The notes: generated by a model from the sequence alone, not told the origin. DNA of 5,952 nucleotides from Archaeoglobi archaeon (GCA_029259455.1 JAPDIT010000082.1:1-5952); one strand, 5' to 3'. Shown: positions 1 to 5,495, numbered from the stretch's first letter. Numbers and translations: made by a program.

Positions 1-207
1 TGGATTGAGGAGAAGCACAGAAGGGACAAATCCATTTTAAAGCTTGAGGGGAATTATTTGAGAAGTGAAAAGAGTAATAACGGTTTTATTCTGCTTATGG
101 CCGCTTTGGCAAACTGTATAGAGTTCCTAAGCCATAAGCTTGGCTTAACTTTCTACGATCTGGTTAATCTTTGCTCCGTTGAAATTTGGAGAGGTTTATT
201 TACTTGA
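1..207 (+). CDS. C-terminal part of an unrecognised protein
   Basis: An open frame enters from the left edge in frame 1 and runs 68 codons to TGA at 205-207; its start lies outside the window. The visible part begins with a strongly charged segment (WIEEKHRRDKS), then a polar linker, then a mixed hydrophobic helical segment (FILLMAALANCIEFLSHKLG) and ends in EIWRGLFT. There are two cysteines (in ANCIE and NLCSV) but no CxxC motif and no clear transmembrane helix. I do not recognise the family and assign no function. Coding is supported by the uninterrupted frame, the plausible amino-acid composition, and the AT-rich promoter-like DNA that begins only after the stop codon. Confidence 0.6.
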   Translation, partial: WIEEKHRRDKSILKLEGNYLRSEKSNNGFILLMAALANCIEFLSHKLGLTFYDLVNLCSVEIWRGLFT

Positions 208-267
208 TCACATTGTCAGAACAAATAAATCTTTCCAAATTTAGTAAGGAGTCAAGACAACAATAAA

Positions 268-279
268 TTATATATAAAT
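268..279 (+). promoter_or_regulatory. Strong TATA box upstream of a candidate RNA
   Basis: TTATATATAAAT is the best archaeal TATA match in the window. With usual archaeal spacing, transcription would begin near 298-302, exactly where a stable hairpin starts (300). It lies 170 bp before the receiver gene, which has its own closer TATA box, so this promoter probably drives something else: a small RNA or a long leader. Assignment rests on sequence and spacing only. Confidence 0.5.
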
Positions 280-299
280 GAGTCTTTAATAATACCAAC

Positions 300-411
300 A
301 CACTTTCCGACCTACTGTAAAGAGGAAGGTGTACAGCCCAAGGTAAGCTTTATCAACTCTCAATCAGATACCCGTCGTAAGGGTTCCAACATAGGTGGAA
401 TGCTATAATTG
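300..411 (+). ncRNA. Candidate structured non-coding RNA (or leader)
   Basis: The gene-free stretch 208-448 contains a segment visibly richer in G and C than its AT-rich flanks. It starts with a 9-bp stem (300-308 pairing with 324-332, one G·U, 15-nt loop). Further on are CCC/GGG (371-373 with 381-383) and TTCCA/TGGAA (384-388 with 396-400, 7-nt loop), which are adjacent. A TATA box at 268-279 is at the right distance to start a transcript at the first stem, and a T-rich run follows at 418-429. I found no open frame longer than a few codons and no match to tRNA, SRP RNA, RNase P RNA or a convincing C/D-box layout. It may be a small RNA or the 5' leader of the receiver gene. The 3' end is a guess. 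Confidence 0.3.
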
Positions 412-417
412 CGAAAA

Positions 418-433
418 TTTTATATTTTTAAAT
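418..433 (+). promoter_or_regulatory. TATA box of the receiver gene
   Basis: The AT-only stretch TTTATATTTTTAAATT has its best core (418-425) about 27 nt before the ATG at 449. This predicts a leaderless mRNA starting at or near that ATG and argues against the upstream GTG at 395 as the true start. Confidence 0.5.
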
Positions 434-448
434 TTACAACCAATACTA

Positions 449-766
449 ATGGCAGAGATACTAGTGGTAGACGATGATTGCGGCCTTTGCGAACTTTACA
501 AGGAAATTCTTCATAATTTCAACGTTATATCAGCGTGTAGTGGGAGGGAGGGGCTGAAACTTTACAAGAAATATAGACCCAAATTGGTTTTGGTTGACGT
601 CCAGATGCCGGACGTGAATGGGGTGGAGGTCACGAAAGAAATTCTTAAGTTCAACCCAAAGGCCATTGTTATAGCAGTAACTGCTTACTGGAGGGAATTT
701 GGAGAGAAAATTCTTGCTGCAGGGGCTAAAGAAGTTGTGAAAAACCCTTCAATGTTGAAGACCTGA
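449..766 (+). CDS. Single-domain response regulator (receiver), frameshifted near its end
   Basis: This is a CheY-like receiver domain, the phosphoacceptor partner of a sensor histidine kinase, with no output domain. From the ATG at 449 it reads MAEILVVDDD, giving the acidic pair (D8, D9), the phosphoacceptor aspartate D50 in LVLVDVQMPD, the conserved threonine T78 (AVTAY) and the lysine K98 before a proline. The start was chosen because the domain begins at once and a TATA box lies about 27 nt upstream; a GTG at 395 would add 18 unlike residues overlapping that box. The open frame ends after 105 residues, short of the roughly 118-120 usual for receivers: after K98 it reads NPSMLKT and stops. 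The missing final helix lies in the -1 frame (742-804), so this copy carries a one-base frameshift at AAAAA (740-744). No kinase gene is in the window, so its partner is unknown. Confidence 0.85.
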   Translation: MAEILVVDDDCGLCELYKEILHNFNVISACSGREGLKLYKKYRPKLVLVDVQMPDVNGVEVTKEILKFNPKAIVIAVTAYWREFGEKILAAGAKEVVKNPSMLKT

Positions 767-804
767 GGAGTTGTGTTTTGAAATATTTCAATAAATGGAG
801 TTAA
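742..804 (+). pseudogene. Out-of-frame C-terminal helix of the receiver gene
   Basis: Re-reading from A742 in the -1 frame gives KKPFNVEDLRSCVLKYF and a few more residues to TAA at 802-804. KKPF followed by an acidic-leucine helix is the normal ending of a CheY-type receiver. Joined to the upstream frame, this restores a protein of 118 residues. It could result from a real one-base loss in the A5 run, from a sequencing or assembly error in that homopolymer, or from ribosomal or polymerase slippage; the sequence alone cannot tell these apart. Confidence 0.7.
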
Positions 805-810
805 GAAGTT

Positions 811-894
811 GTGGAAAGCCTACGGAAATTCTCCAAGCTCCTTCCTGACAAGCAGCGCTTAGAGTATGTTGAATATTTAACAAAACTTTTTTAA
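811..894 (+). CDS. Possible 27-aa small ORF or relic after the receiver gene
   Basis: A GTG at 811 opens 27 codons ending at TAA 892-894, in the same frame as the receiver's displaced tail and only two codons after its TAA. The predicted peptide (beginning VESLRKFSKLLPDKQ) has the charged-hydrophobic pattern of one or two amphipathic helices. A GGAG (797-800) lies 10 nt before the GTG and could serve as a ribosome binding site. It may be a small translated peptide, the remnant of a longer receiver-linked C-terminus interrupted by the TAA, or chance. No family is recognised. The T-run at its end also belongs to the next gene's promoter. Confidence 0.25.
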   Translation: MESLRKFSKLLPDKQRLEYVEYLTKLF

Positions 895-896
895 AC
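886..896 (+). promoter_or_regulatory. TATA-like box of the LabA-like/MfnD-like unit
   Basis: CTTTTTTAAAC is centred about 29 nt before the ATG at 920, suggesting a leaderless or very short-leader mRNA. No clear Shine-Dalgarno motif precedes that ATG. Confidence 0.4.
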
Positions 897-919
897 TTCA
901 AAGAGAAAAATTGAAAAGC

Positions 920-1435
920 ATGCCGACGATAGCACGAATTCAGAGAATTAAAGAGTACCTTTCTAAAAGAAAATTATCACAACGTAGGAAGGTTGGTGTT
1001 CTGGTAGACGGTCCCAACATGCTAAGGAAAGAGTTCAACATAAATTTGAAGGAAATTAGGGAGATCCTCTCTGAATACGGAGATATTAAGATTGCCAAGG
1101 TCTTTCTTAATCAGTATGCAACTGAAAAACTTGTTGAGGCAATCGAGAATCAGGGTTTTGAACCGATCGTAACGTCAGGAGATGTGGATGTCAGAATGGC
1201 TGTTGAGGCTATGGAATTAATATACAACGACTCCATTGACGCAATTGCGCTCGTTACAAGAGATGCCGACTTCAAGGCTGTTTTAATGAAGGCTATGGAG
1301 ATGGGAAAGGAGACAATAATCATCGGAGCAGAACCTGGATTTTCTACTGCCCTCAAAAACTCTGCAGATATAGCAATTGTTCTTAATGAAGATGAAGCCG
1401 CTGATGTTGAGGAAGAAGAAATAATAGAGGTATGA
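920..1435 (+). CDS. LabA-like NYN/PIN-fold protein (TIGR00288-type)
   Basis: From the ATG at 920 the protein has 171 residues; a TTG at 911 would add three. It matches the archaeal LabA/DUF88 group of NYN-domain proteins, which have a PIN-like nuclease fold. The expected acidic sites are visible: D30 in GVLVDGPNM, D88 and D90 in SGDVDVRMAVEAM, and D115/D117 in ALVTRDADF, followed by a GKETIIIGAEPGFS strand-turn and a final SADIAIVL strand. A basic helix (residues 6-24) precedes the domain and a very acidic tail (157-171) ends it. Members are predicted metal-dependent ribonucleases, but to my knowledge the biochemical role of this archaeal group is poorly defined, so the substrate is unknown. 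Its TGA overlaps the next gene's ATG as ATGA, implying an operon with translational coupling to the ATP-grasp gene. Confidence 0.85.
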   Translation: MPTIARIQRIKEYLSKRKLSQRRKVGVLVDGPNMLRKEFNINLKEIREILSEYGDIKIAKVFLNQYATEKLVEAIENQGFEPIVTSGDVDVRMAVEAMELIYNDSIDAIALVTRDADFKAVLMKAMEMGKETIIIGAEPGFSTALKNSADIAIVLNEDEAADVEEEEIIEV

Positions 1436-2346
1436 AACTGTTTTTATTCGAATTTGCAACATGCGGTGAGAAAATAGAAGATAGTACGGCTGTTGAAGGC
1501 CTTGCGATGTTCAAATCAGCATTTGATGGATTCAGAAATTACTTTGCGATAACAGGGTTCGTAAGGCCCGAATTTGCCCATCTTTTTCCTCTTCCCGCAG
1601 ATACTCTTGATTCAATTGAAAGATTCCTTGAAGAAAGTGATGTTTTTCTAATTGTCGCCCCTGAGGACGATTTTCTGCTATACAATCTAACAAAGAAGGC
1701 AGAAAAGTATGCTGAAAATCTCGGTTCTTCGAGCAGGGCTATTGCGGTAACTTCAGACAAGTGGGAGCTCTATAAAAAGCTGAAGGGGAAAGTTCAGGTT
1801 CCTGAAACCTCGCTGAAAGAGCTTGACTGCAAATTTCTCATAAAGCCGCGCACGGGATGCGCTGGGGAAGGTGTGAGGTTTAGTGAAGTGGTGCCGGAAG
1901 GTTACATAGCTCAGGAGTTCATAGAGGGGATGAACTTGAGCGTCAGCCTCGCTGTGGGTGAGGAGATAAGGTGTCTGAGCGTTAACGAACAGCTCCTTAA
2001 CGGGTTCAGATATGCCGGAGCAATCGTTCCTGCAAGAATATCTGAAGAGGTTAGAAAAGAGGTTGTTGAAGAGGCTATGAAGGCTGCTGAATGTATAGAC
2101 GGGCTAAATGGGTATGTGGGCGTCGATGTCGTGTATTCGGATCAGCCCTACATAATTGAGATCAATGCGAGGTTCACCACACCCGTTGTAGCGTTTTCAA
2201 AGGCATACGGTGTAAGCGTTGCAGACCTTCTCACAGGAAAAGAAATCAAGCATGTGAGAAGACAGATTCTCAGAAAAAGTGAAAAAGCTGAAAGTCCATA
2301 CGTAAAGGTCGGAAATTACGCAATTGAAGTTACTAACGTGGATTAA
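1432..2346 (+). CDS. mfnD: ATP-grasp ligase, MfnD-like (tyramine--L-glutamate ligase type)
   Basis: A 304-residue ATP-grasp enzyme. The N-terminal pre-ATP-grasp region (1-105) has KLFLFEFAT and VEGLAMF, as I recall for the archaeal MJ0815/COG1821 group, and VAPE at 75-78. The ATP-binding part has TSDK (107-110), FLIKPRTGCAGEGV (135-148) and IAQEFIEGMNLSVSL (159-173). The catalytic/metal part has GYVGVDVVY (227-235) and YIIEINARFTTP (240-251), with the Glu and Asn expected to hold magnesium. MfnD of methanogens joins tyramine to glutamate in methanofuran synthesis, and Archaeoglobus also uses methanofuran, so that role fits. ATP-grasp specificity cannot be read from motifs, so the exact substrate is inference. 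Translation is probably coupled to the upstream gene through ATGA. The end overlaps the convergent HerA-like gene by four bases. Confidence 0.75.
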   Translation: MKLFLFEFATCGEKIEDSTAVEGLAMFKSAFDGFRNYFAITGFVRPEFAHLFPLPADTLDSIERFLEESDVFLIVAPEDDFLLYNLTKKAEKYAENLGSSSRAIAVTSDKWELYKKLKGKVQVPETSLKELDCKFLIKPRTGCAGEGVRFSEVVPEGYIAQEFIEGMNLSVSLAVGEEIRCLSVNEQLLNGFRYAGAIVPARISEEVRKEVVEEAMKAAECIDGLNGYVGVDVVYSDQPYIIEINARFTTPVVAFSKAYGVSVADLLTGKEIKHVRRQILRKSEKAESPYVKVGNYAIEVTNVD

Positions 2347-3860
2347 CCGAACAACCTTCTCAGGAACCCCCTCTTCTCCTTTTTTGCCTCCTTTTCACTC
2401 TTCTTCTTTTTCTTCTTTGCCTTCTCCTCCTCCCTCGGCTTTGTTATGCTCACAGCCTCACCGTGCTTACTCTTTCTGCTCCTCACCCTCACTATTACAG
2501 GTCTCTCAAGCTCGGGACTGACGATCATCGCATGTCCCGGCGGGAGGCGTTTGATTTCCTCGACCATCTCGGCAGTTATACCCTCAACTCCGTTTTTAAT
2601 CGCGTTTATGTCATTGGGGTTCGTCACTCTGAGAATGATCTGAGTGTTGCACTGGCTTATCACGTTTTTGTCCACCCTCGCTGGTCTCTGACTGATTACC
2701 ATCAGTCCGAGGCCGAACTTTCTGCCCTCGCTGGCTATTGTTCTGAGTATTCCTGTTGAAACCGCCCTGTCGAATCCTCTCTCAGGAATGAAGTTGTGAG
2801 CCTCCTCAATCACAATCATCCCCGGCTCTACCTCACCCCTCTTCCTGAGTTCGAAGAGCTTGGTGCAGACCCTCGAAACGATGAGGTCTTGGTATGCAGG
2901 ATCAACTCCGCGAAGGTCGATTATTGTAGCCTTTCCACGCTGAAGGAGGTGTTTCAGGTCAGTTGGCTTATCCCCAAACAGCCCGGATTCCTCTACCTTT
3001 GCCAGAGCTCCAAGAAGAGTCCACTTTCCGTTGTGCTTTATGCTCTCAACTTCATCCATAATATCCCTAATCGTGTAGTCTTCATCCTTCAGCTCCTTCA
3101 GCGCCTGATAGAGCAAAGCCTGAGCAGTAGGATTTTTCAAACCCGTCAGCTCGATGAGTTCTTCTGCAGTCAGATTTACGCCATCAAGCACAAGGAGGCC
3201 GTCAGCTCTATCTGCGAAGGGTGATATTGGAGGTACGAGTGCTCTTATCTGATCCTTGTAACCCTTCGGCTTAACTCCGAAATCACTGTCTATGTTATCG
3301 TTTGGATACTTCATCGAGTTGTACTCGCCATGGGGGTCGATAATTAGCAGTGGAACGTTTTGATCAAGCAACTCTTCTATAATCACACCCGCAGTGTAGC
3401 TCTTCCCACTTCCAGTTTTTGCAAGAATACATACATGCTTCTGAACAAGACTGTTGGGGTCAAGCTTAACCTTAACCCCCGTATCGCCGAGAAGACCGAT
3501 ATAAACTCCATCTTCACTCAACCCGAGAACCTCGGCAATAAGCTTCTCCTCAGCAAGGAAAACATTCTCTCCCGGAACGAACGGACTTCTTGGAACCTTC
3601 AATCTTCCGTCCTCTCTCTTCCCAAGAACAATAGCTTTTCCGATAAAAACCTCCTTTGAGCCGTTTGAAATCTCCTTAATTTCCTTGCTTCTGACGTTAG
3701 ATTTTGCAATGATACTCTCCACGTAAGCAACAACCCAGCCATCAACATCGTTCCATACCTTAACATAATCTCCTCTTTTCACCTGCTTCTGGTTGAAAAT
3801 TACAAAGTTGAACTCAAACGGTGAAGCTTCGCCGTAAATCCTACCTACAGCTCCTTTCAT
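2343..3860 (-). CDS. HerA-like hexameric DNA-translocating ATPase (HAS-barrel plus DUF87)
   Basis: A 505-residue member of the HerA/FtsK superfamily. Residues 1 to about 105 form a beta-rich HAS-barrel. The ATPase core follows: Walker A AKTGSGKS (147-154, with Ala replacing the usual first Gly), IDPHGEY (174-180), IIDLRG (313-318), Walker B MIVIEEAHNF (348-357, catalytic E352/E353), the sensor-like VISQRP (388-393) and ILRVTNPND (409-417). Archaeal HerA works with the NurA nuclease in DNA end resection, but HerA-like paralogs are common and no NurA, Mre11 or Rad50 gene is in the window, so the precise role is uncertain. The C-terminus (about 476-505) is a Lys/Glu-rich tail with a six-lysine run, ending GFLRRLFG, perhaps for DNA or partner contact. 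The ATG at 3860 has a TATA-like box 21-29 nt upstream and no Shine-Dalgarno site, consistent with a leaderless mRNA. Confidence 0.85.
   Translation of the reverse strand: MKGAVGRIYGEASPFEFNFVIFNQKQVKRGDYVKVWNDVDGWVVAYVESIIAKSNVRSKEIKEISNGSKEVFIGKAIVLGKREDGRLKVPRSPFVPGENVFLAEEKLIAEVLGLSEDGVYIGLLGDTGVKVKLDPNSLVQKHVCILAKTGSGKSYTAGVIIEELLDQNVPLLIIDPHGEYNSMKYPNDNIDSDFGVKPKGYKDQIRALVPPISPFADRADGLLVLDGVNLTAEELIELTGLKNPTAQALLYQALKELKDEDYTIRDIMDEVESIKHNGKWTLLGALAKVEESGLFGDKPTDLKHLLQRGKATIIDLRGVDPAYQDLIVSRVCTKLFELRKRGEVEPGMIVIEEAHNFIPERGFDRAVSTGILRTIASEGRKFGLGLMVISQRPARVDKNVISQCNTQIILRVTNPNDINAIKNGVEGITAEMVEEIKRLPPGHAMIVSPELERPVIVRVRSRKSKHGEAVSITKPREEEKAKKKKKKSEKEAKKEKRGFLRRLFG
2366..2436 (+). terminator. 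Pyrimidine-rich tract downstream of the MfnD-like gene
   Basis: Twenty bases after the plus-strand stop the DNA becomes almost purely C and T for about 70 nt, with T6 at 2380-2385 and T5 at 2407-2411. Archaeal RNA polymerase commonly stops at T-rich runs on the non-template strand, so this is a plausible terminator for the plus-strand unit. The same bases encode the Lys/Glu-rich tail of the minus-strand ATPase, so codon composition alone could also explain the tract. Confidence 0.4.
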
Positions 3861-3880
3861 CGTTTAAACTCTTTCTTGAG

Positions 3881-3889
3881 TATTTTTAA
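3881..3889 (-). promoter_or_regulatory. TATA-like box of the HerA-like gene
   Basis: On the minus strand this reads TTAAAAATA, centred about 25 nt before the ATG at 3860, the spacing expected for a leaderless archaeal transcript. Confidence 0.45.
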
Positions 3890-3941
3890 CATTTTTCCCA
3901 TAAGAGGTGGCTTGACGTTAAAGCAATGGTAAAGGAAAACA

Positions 3942-4013
3942 TGGACTCGGCGGGATTTGAACCCGCGGCCTCCGCCTCGCAAAGGCGGCGCTCTCCCGCT
4001 GAGCTACGAGCCC
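3942..4013 (-). tRNA. tRNA-Ala (anticodon UGC)
   Basis: The minus strand folds as a complete 72-nt cloverleaf: acceptor GGGCTCG with CGAGTCC, D-stem GCTC/GAGC, anticodon stem CCGCC/GGCGG around loop TTTGCGA (anticodon TGC at 3981-3979), a 5-nt variable loop AGGCC, and T-arm GCGGG-TTCAAAT-CCCGC, with discriminator A at 3942. The third acceptor pair is G3:U70, the main alanine identity element, confirming the amino acid independently of the anticodon. CCA is not encoded: the base after the discriminator is T. There is no intron. A GTTTT run just downstream (3940-3936) may aid termination. The gene is divergent from the PurP-like gene and lies 81 bp upstream of the HerA-like gene in the same direction. 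Confidence 0.97.
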
Positions 4014-4034
4014 TCAGGGCCTTTTTACCACAAG

Positions 4035-4046
4035 GGATTAAAAAGG
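4035..4046 (-). promoter_or_regulatory. Possible tRNA-Ala promoter
   Basis: On the minus strand CCTTTTTAATCC is centred about 27 nt before the first tRNA base. It also forms one arm of a 7-bp inverted repeat (4020-4026 with 4040-4046). The TATA match is imperfect. Confidence 0.35.
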
Positions 4047-4080
4047 TTTACGTTGTAGGTTGTAGATGTAGAAATCAATC

Positions 4081-4092
4081 AATTTTTTTAAG
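4081..4092 (+). promoter_or_regulatory. TATA-like box of the PurP-like gene
   Basis: AATTTTTTTAAG is centred about 24 nt before the ATG at 4111. With no clear ribosome binding site between them, a leaderless mRNA is likely. Confidence 0.4.
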
Positions 4093-4110
4093 TGCGAGAC
4101 AACCTGAGTT

Positions 4111-5232
4111 ATGAATCCGCAGAAGATAGCTGAAAGTTACGAAGATGTCACAATAGGAATTTTCGGCTCCCATTCAGCCAAGGAAATTGGGATGGCTGCA
4201 AAGGCTTGGGGATTTAAAACAGCAATTGTCGTGCAAAAGGGAAGAGACAAGCTCTACACCAAGTACAACAGGCACCTCTACGATGAGATAATAATGGTTG
4301 AAAAGTTCAAGGATATGCTCAACAGAGAAATTCAGAATAAACTTCTCGAACTCAACACGATTTTCATACCCAACAGGAGTTTTGCTGTCTATGTCGGATA
4401 TGACGGTATTGAGAACGAATTTGAAGTTCCGATTTACGGAAACAGGCTCATGCTCAGAGCTGAGGAAAGAAACTATCCAAAAAACCAGTACTACTTGCTG
4501 GAAAAAGCCGGTTTGAGGTATCCAAAGGAGTTCAAATCTCCGGAGGAAATTGACAGGCTTGTCGTGGTGAAGGTTCAGCAGGCGAAAAATCCCCTTGAAA
4601 GGGCCTTTTTCTATGCAGTCTCGCCTGAAGACTACTACCAGCAGGCTGAAAGACTGCTGAAGGAAGGAGTAATTGACGAGGAAGGGCTCAAAAAAGCAAG
4701 GATTGAAGAGTATGTTCTTGGAGCGAGGTTCAACGCCAACTTCCACAGCTACGCATTGAAAGACGTCTTCGGAAACTTCGACTTTGTTGGGTTTAGTGAC
4801 AGAAGGCAGGTCAACCTGCAGGGATTTCTGAACCTTCCGGCAAAGGATCAGCTCAAGATAAATGTTCCCGTAAAGAATGAAGAGATAGGGCACTTTGGAG
4901 TAACCATGAGGGAAAGCAAGCAGCAGGAGGTCTACGAGGCTGCTGAGAAGTTTATAGAGGCTTGCAAAGCGGAATTTCCGCCTGGATTAATAGGGTTGTT
5001 TGGTCTTCAGGGGGCGATGGCGTACTCTCCTGAGGATGAAACAAAGCTGGAGTTCGTGATTTTTGATGTCTCATTCAGAGTTCCAGGAGATCCTGCCATA
5101 GGCCCCACTTCGCCGGAAATGAGGAACCTCTCGCTGAAGCACGGAGTGAGAATCGAAGATCCATTAGACTTGACAATGATGGAAATAAAAAAGGCAATGG
5201 AACTGCAAAGATTGGGGGAGATAGTCACTTAG
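4111..5232 (+). CDS. PurP-family ATP-grasp ligase (FAICAR synthetase-like paralog)
   Basis: A 373-residue archaeal PurP family protein. PurP uses ATP and formate to convert AICAR to FAICAR late in purine synthesis. Family hallmarks are in order: IGIFGSHSA (15-23), VQKGRDKLYTKY (41-52), VPIYGNRLMLRAEER (106-120), RIEEYVLGA (197-205), PAKDQL (243-248), PPGLIGLFGLQ (290-300) and VIFDVSFRVPG (316-326). One difference stands out: where Methanocaldococcus PurP, as I recall it, has a glycine-rich ATP-grasp loop (PGARGGRGYF), this protein reads QQAKNPLERAFF (156-167) with no glycine. That fits the PurP-like paralog group, whose activity is less certain, so I call the family firmly and the reaction tentatively. 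The start follows a TATA-like box by about 24 nt. The stop overlaps the convergent winged-helix gene by four bases. Confidence 0.85.
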   Translation: MNPQKIAESYEDVTIGIFGSHSAKEIGMAAKAWGFKTAIVVQKGRDKLYTKYNRHLYDEIIMVEKFKDMLNREIQNKLLELNTIFIPNRSFAVYVGYDGIENEFEVPIYGNRLMLRAEERNYPKNQYYLLEKAGLRYPKEFKSPEEIDRLVVVKVQQAKNPLERAFFYAVSPEDYYQQAERLLKEGVIDEEGLKKARIEEYVLGARFNANFHSYALKDVFGNFDFVGFSDRRQVNLQGFLNLPAKDQLKINVPVKNEEIGHFGVTMRESKQQEVYEAAEKFIEACKAEFPPGLIGLFGLQGAMAYSPEDETKLEFVIFDVSFRVPGDPAIGPTSPEMRNLSLKHGVRIEDPLDLTMMEIKKAMELQRLGEIVT

Positions 5233-5483
5233 CCTGCTTCAAGCAGCTCAATACCGTCATCTGTAAGCTTAAGTTTTCCACCCTCTTCTTTTACAAAGCC
5301 CTCCTTGATAAGCCAGTCCAAATTGAACTTGAACTGGAAGTCGGAAAGTTCAAGTTCCTTTTTCAATTCCTCTCTCGTCTTGCCCTGAACACCTATAGCA
5401 GCGACAATTTGCCTTCTTATCGGACTCATTGAGGCTTTGAAGAGCCTCTCATGATGTTCTCTATCTCTAACTTTTTCACCCAT
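5229..5483 (-). CDS. Small winged-helix DNA-binding protein
   Basis: An 84-residue protein with a compact winged-helix layout: a charged N-terminus (1-18), helix 1 SPIRRQIVAAIG (20-31), helix 2 TREELKKELE (36-45), a recognition-helix region SDFQFKFNLDWLIKEGFV (47-64), then a beta wing EEGGKLKLTDDGIELL (66-81). The pattern resembles ArsR/MarR-type archaeal regulators, so it probably binds DNA as a dimer. No ligand- or metal-binding motif is visible and no cysteine is present, so no signal can be named. The ATG at 5483 is supported by a good Shine-Dalgarno site. The gene is convergent with the PurP-like gene, with stops overlapping by four bases, and lies 96 bp downstream of the DUF2080-like gene in the same direction. 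Confidence 0.75.
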   Translation of the reverse strand: MGEKVRDREHHERLFKASMSPIRRQIVAAIGVQGKTREELKKELELSDFQFKFNLDWLIKEGFVKEEGGKLKLTDDGIELLEAG

Positions 5484-5487
5484 CTAA

Positions 5488-5495
5488 CTCACCTC
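5488..5495 (-). promoter_or_regulatory. Ribosome binding site of the winged-helix gene
   Basis: On the minus strand GAGGTGAG lies 4 nt before the ATG at 5483. It is the clearest Shine-Dalgarno match in the window, where most genes seem leaderless. It implies that transcription starts further upstream, either at the AT-rich element near 5514-5524 or by readthrough from the DUF2080-like gene. Confidence 0.6.

Noticed and set aside
361..390. Possible CRISPR repeat on the minus strand (GTTGGAACCC...TCTGATTG)
   Set aside because: It occurs once, with no second copy or spacer pattern in the window.
340..400. Possible C/D-box guide RNA on the minus strand (CTGA and TTGATAA)
   Set aside because: The boxes are degenerate and their order and spacing do not give a C-D'-C'-D arrangement.
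395..448. GTG at 395 as the receiver start
   Set aside because: The added 18 residues are unlike any receiver N-terminus and overlap the TATA box that fits the ATG at 449.
911..919. TTG at 911 as the LabA-like start
   Set aside because: It would add only three residues; the ATG at 920 is better spaced from the TATA-like box.
2796..3224. Plus-strand 142-aa frame inside the HerA-like gene
   Set aside because: It is antisense to conserved HerA ATPase motifs and its translation has no domain character.
3926..4114. Plus-strand 62-aa frame containing DSAGFEPAAS
   Set aside because: It lies across tRNA-Ala on the other strand; SAGFEPAA-type peptides are the usual spurious translation of an antisense tRNA T-arm.
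4174..4893. Minus-strand 239-aa frame inside the PurP-like gene
   Set aside because: It is a long antisense shadow of a well-supported family member, with low-complexity hydrophobic translation and no recognised motif.
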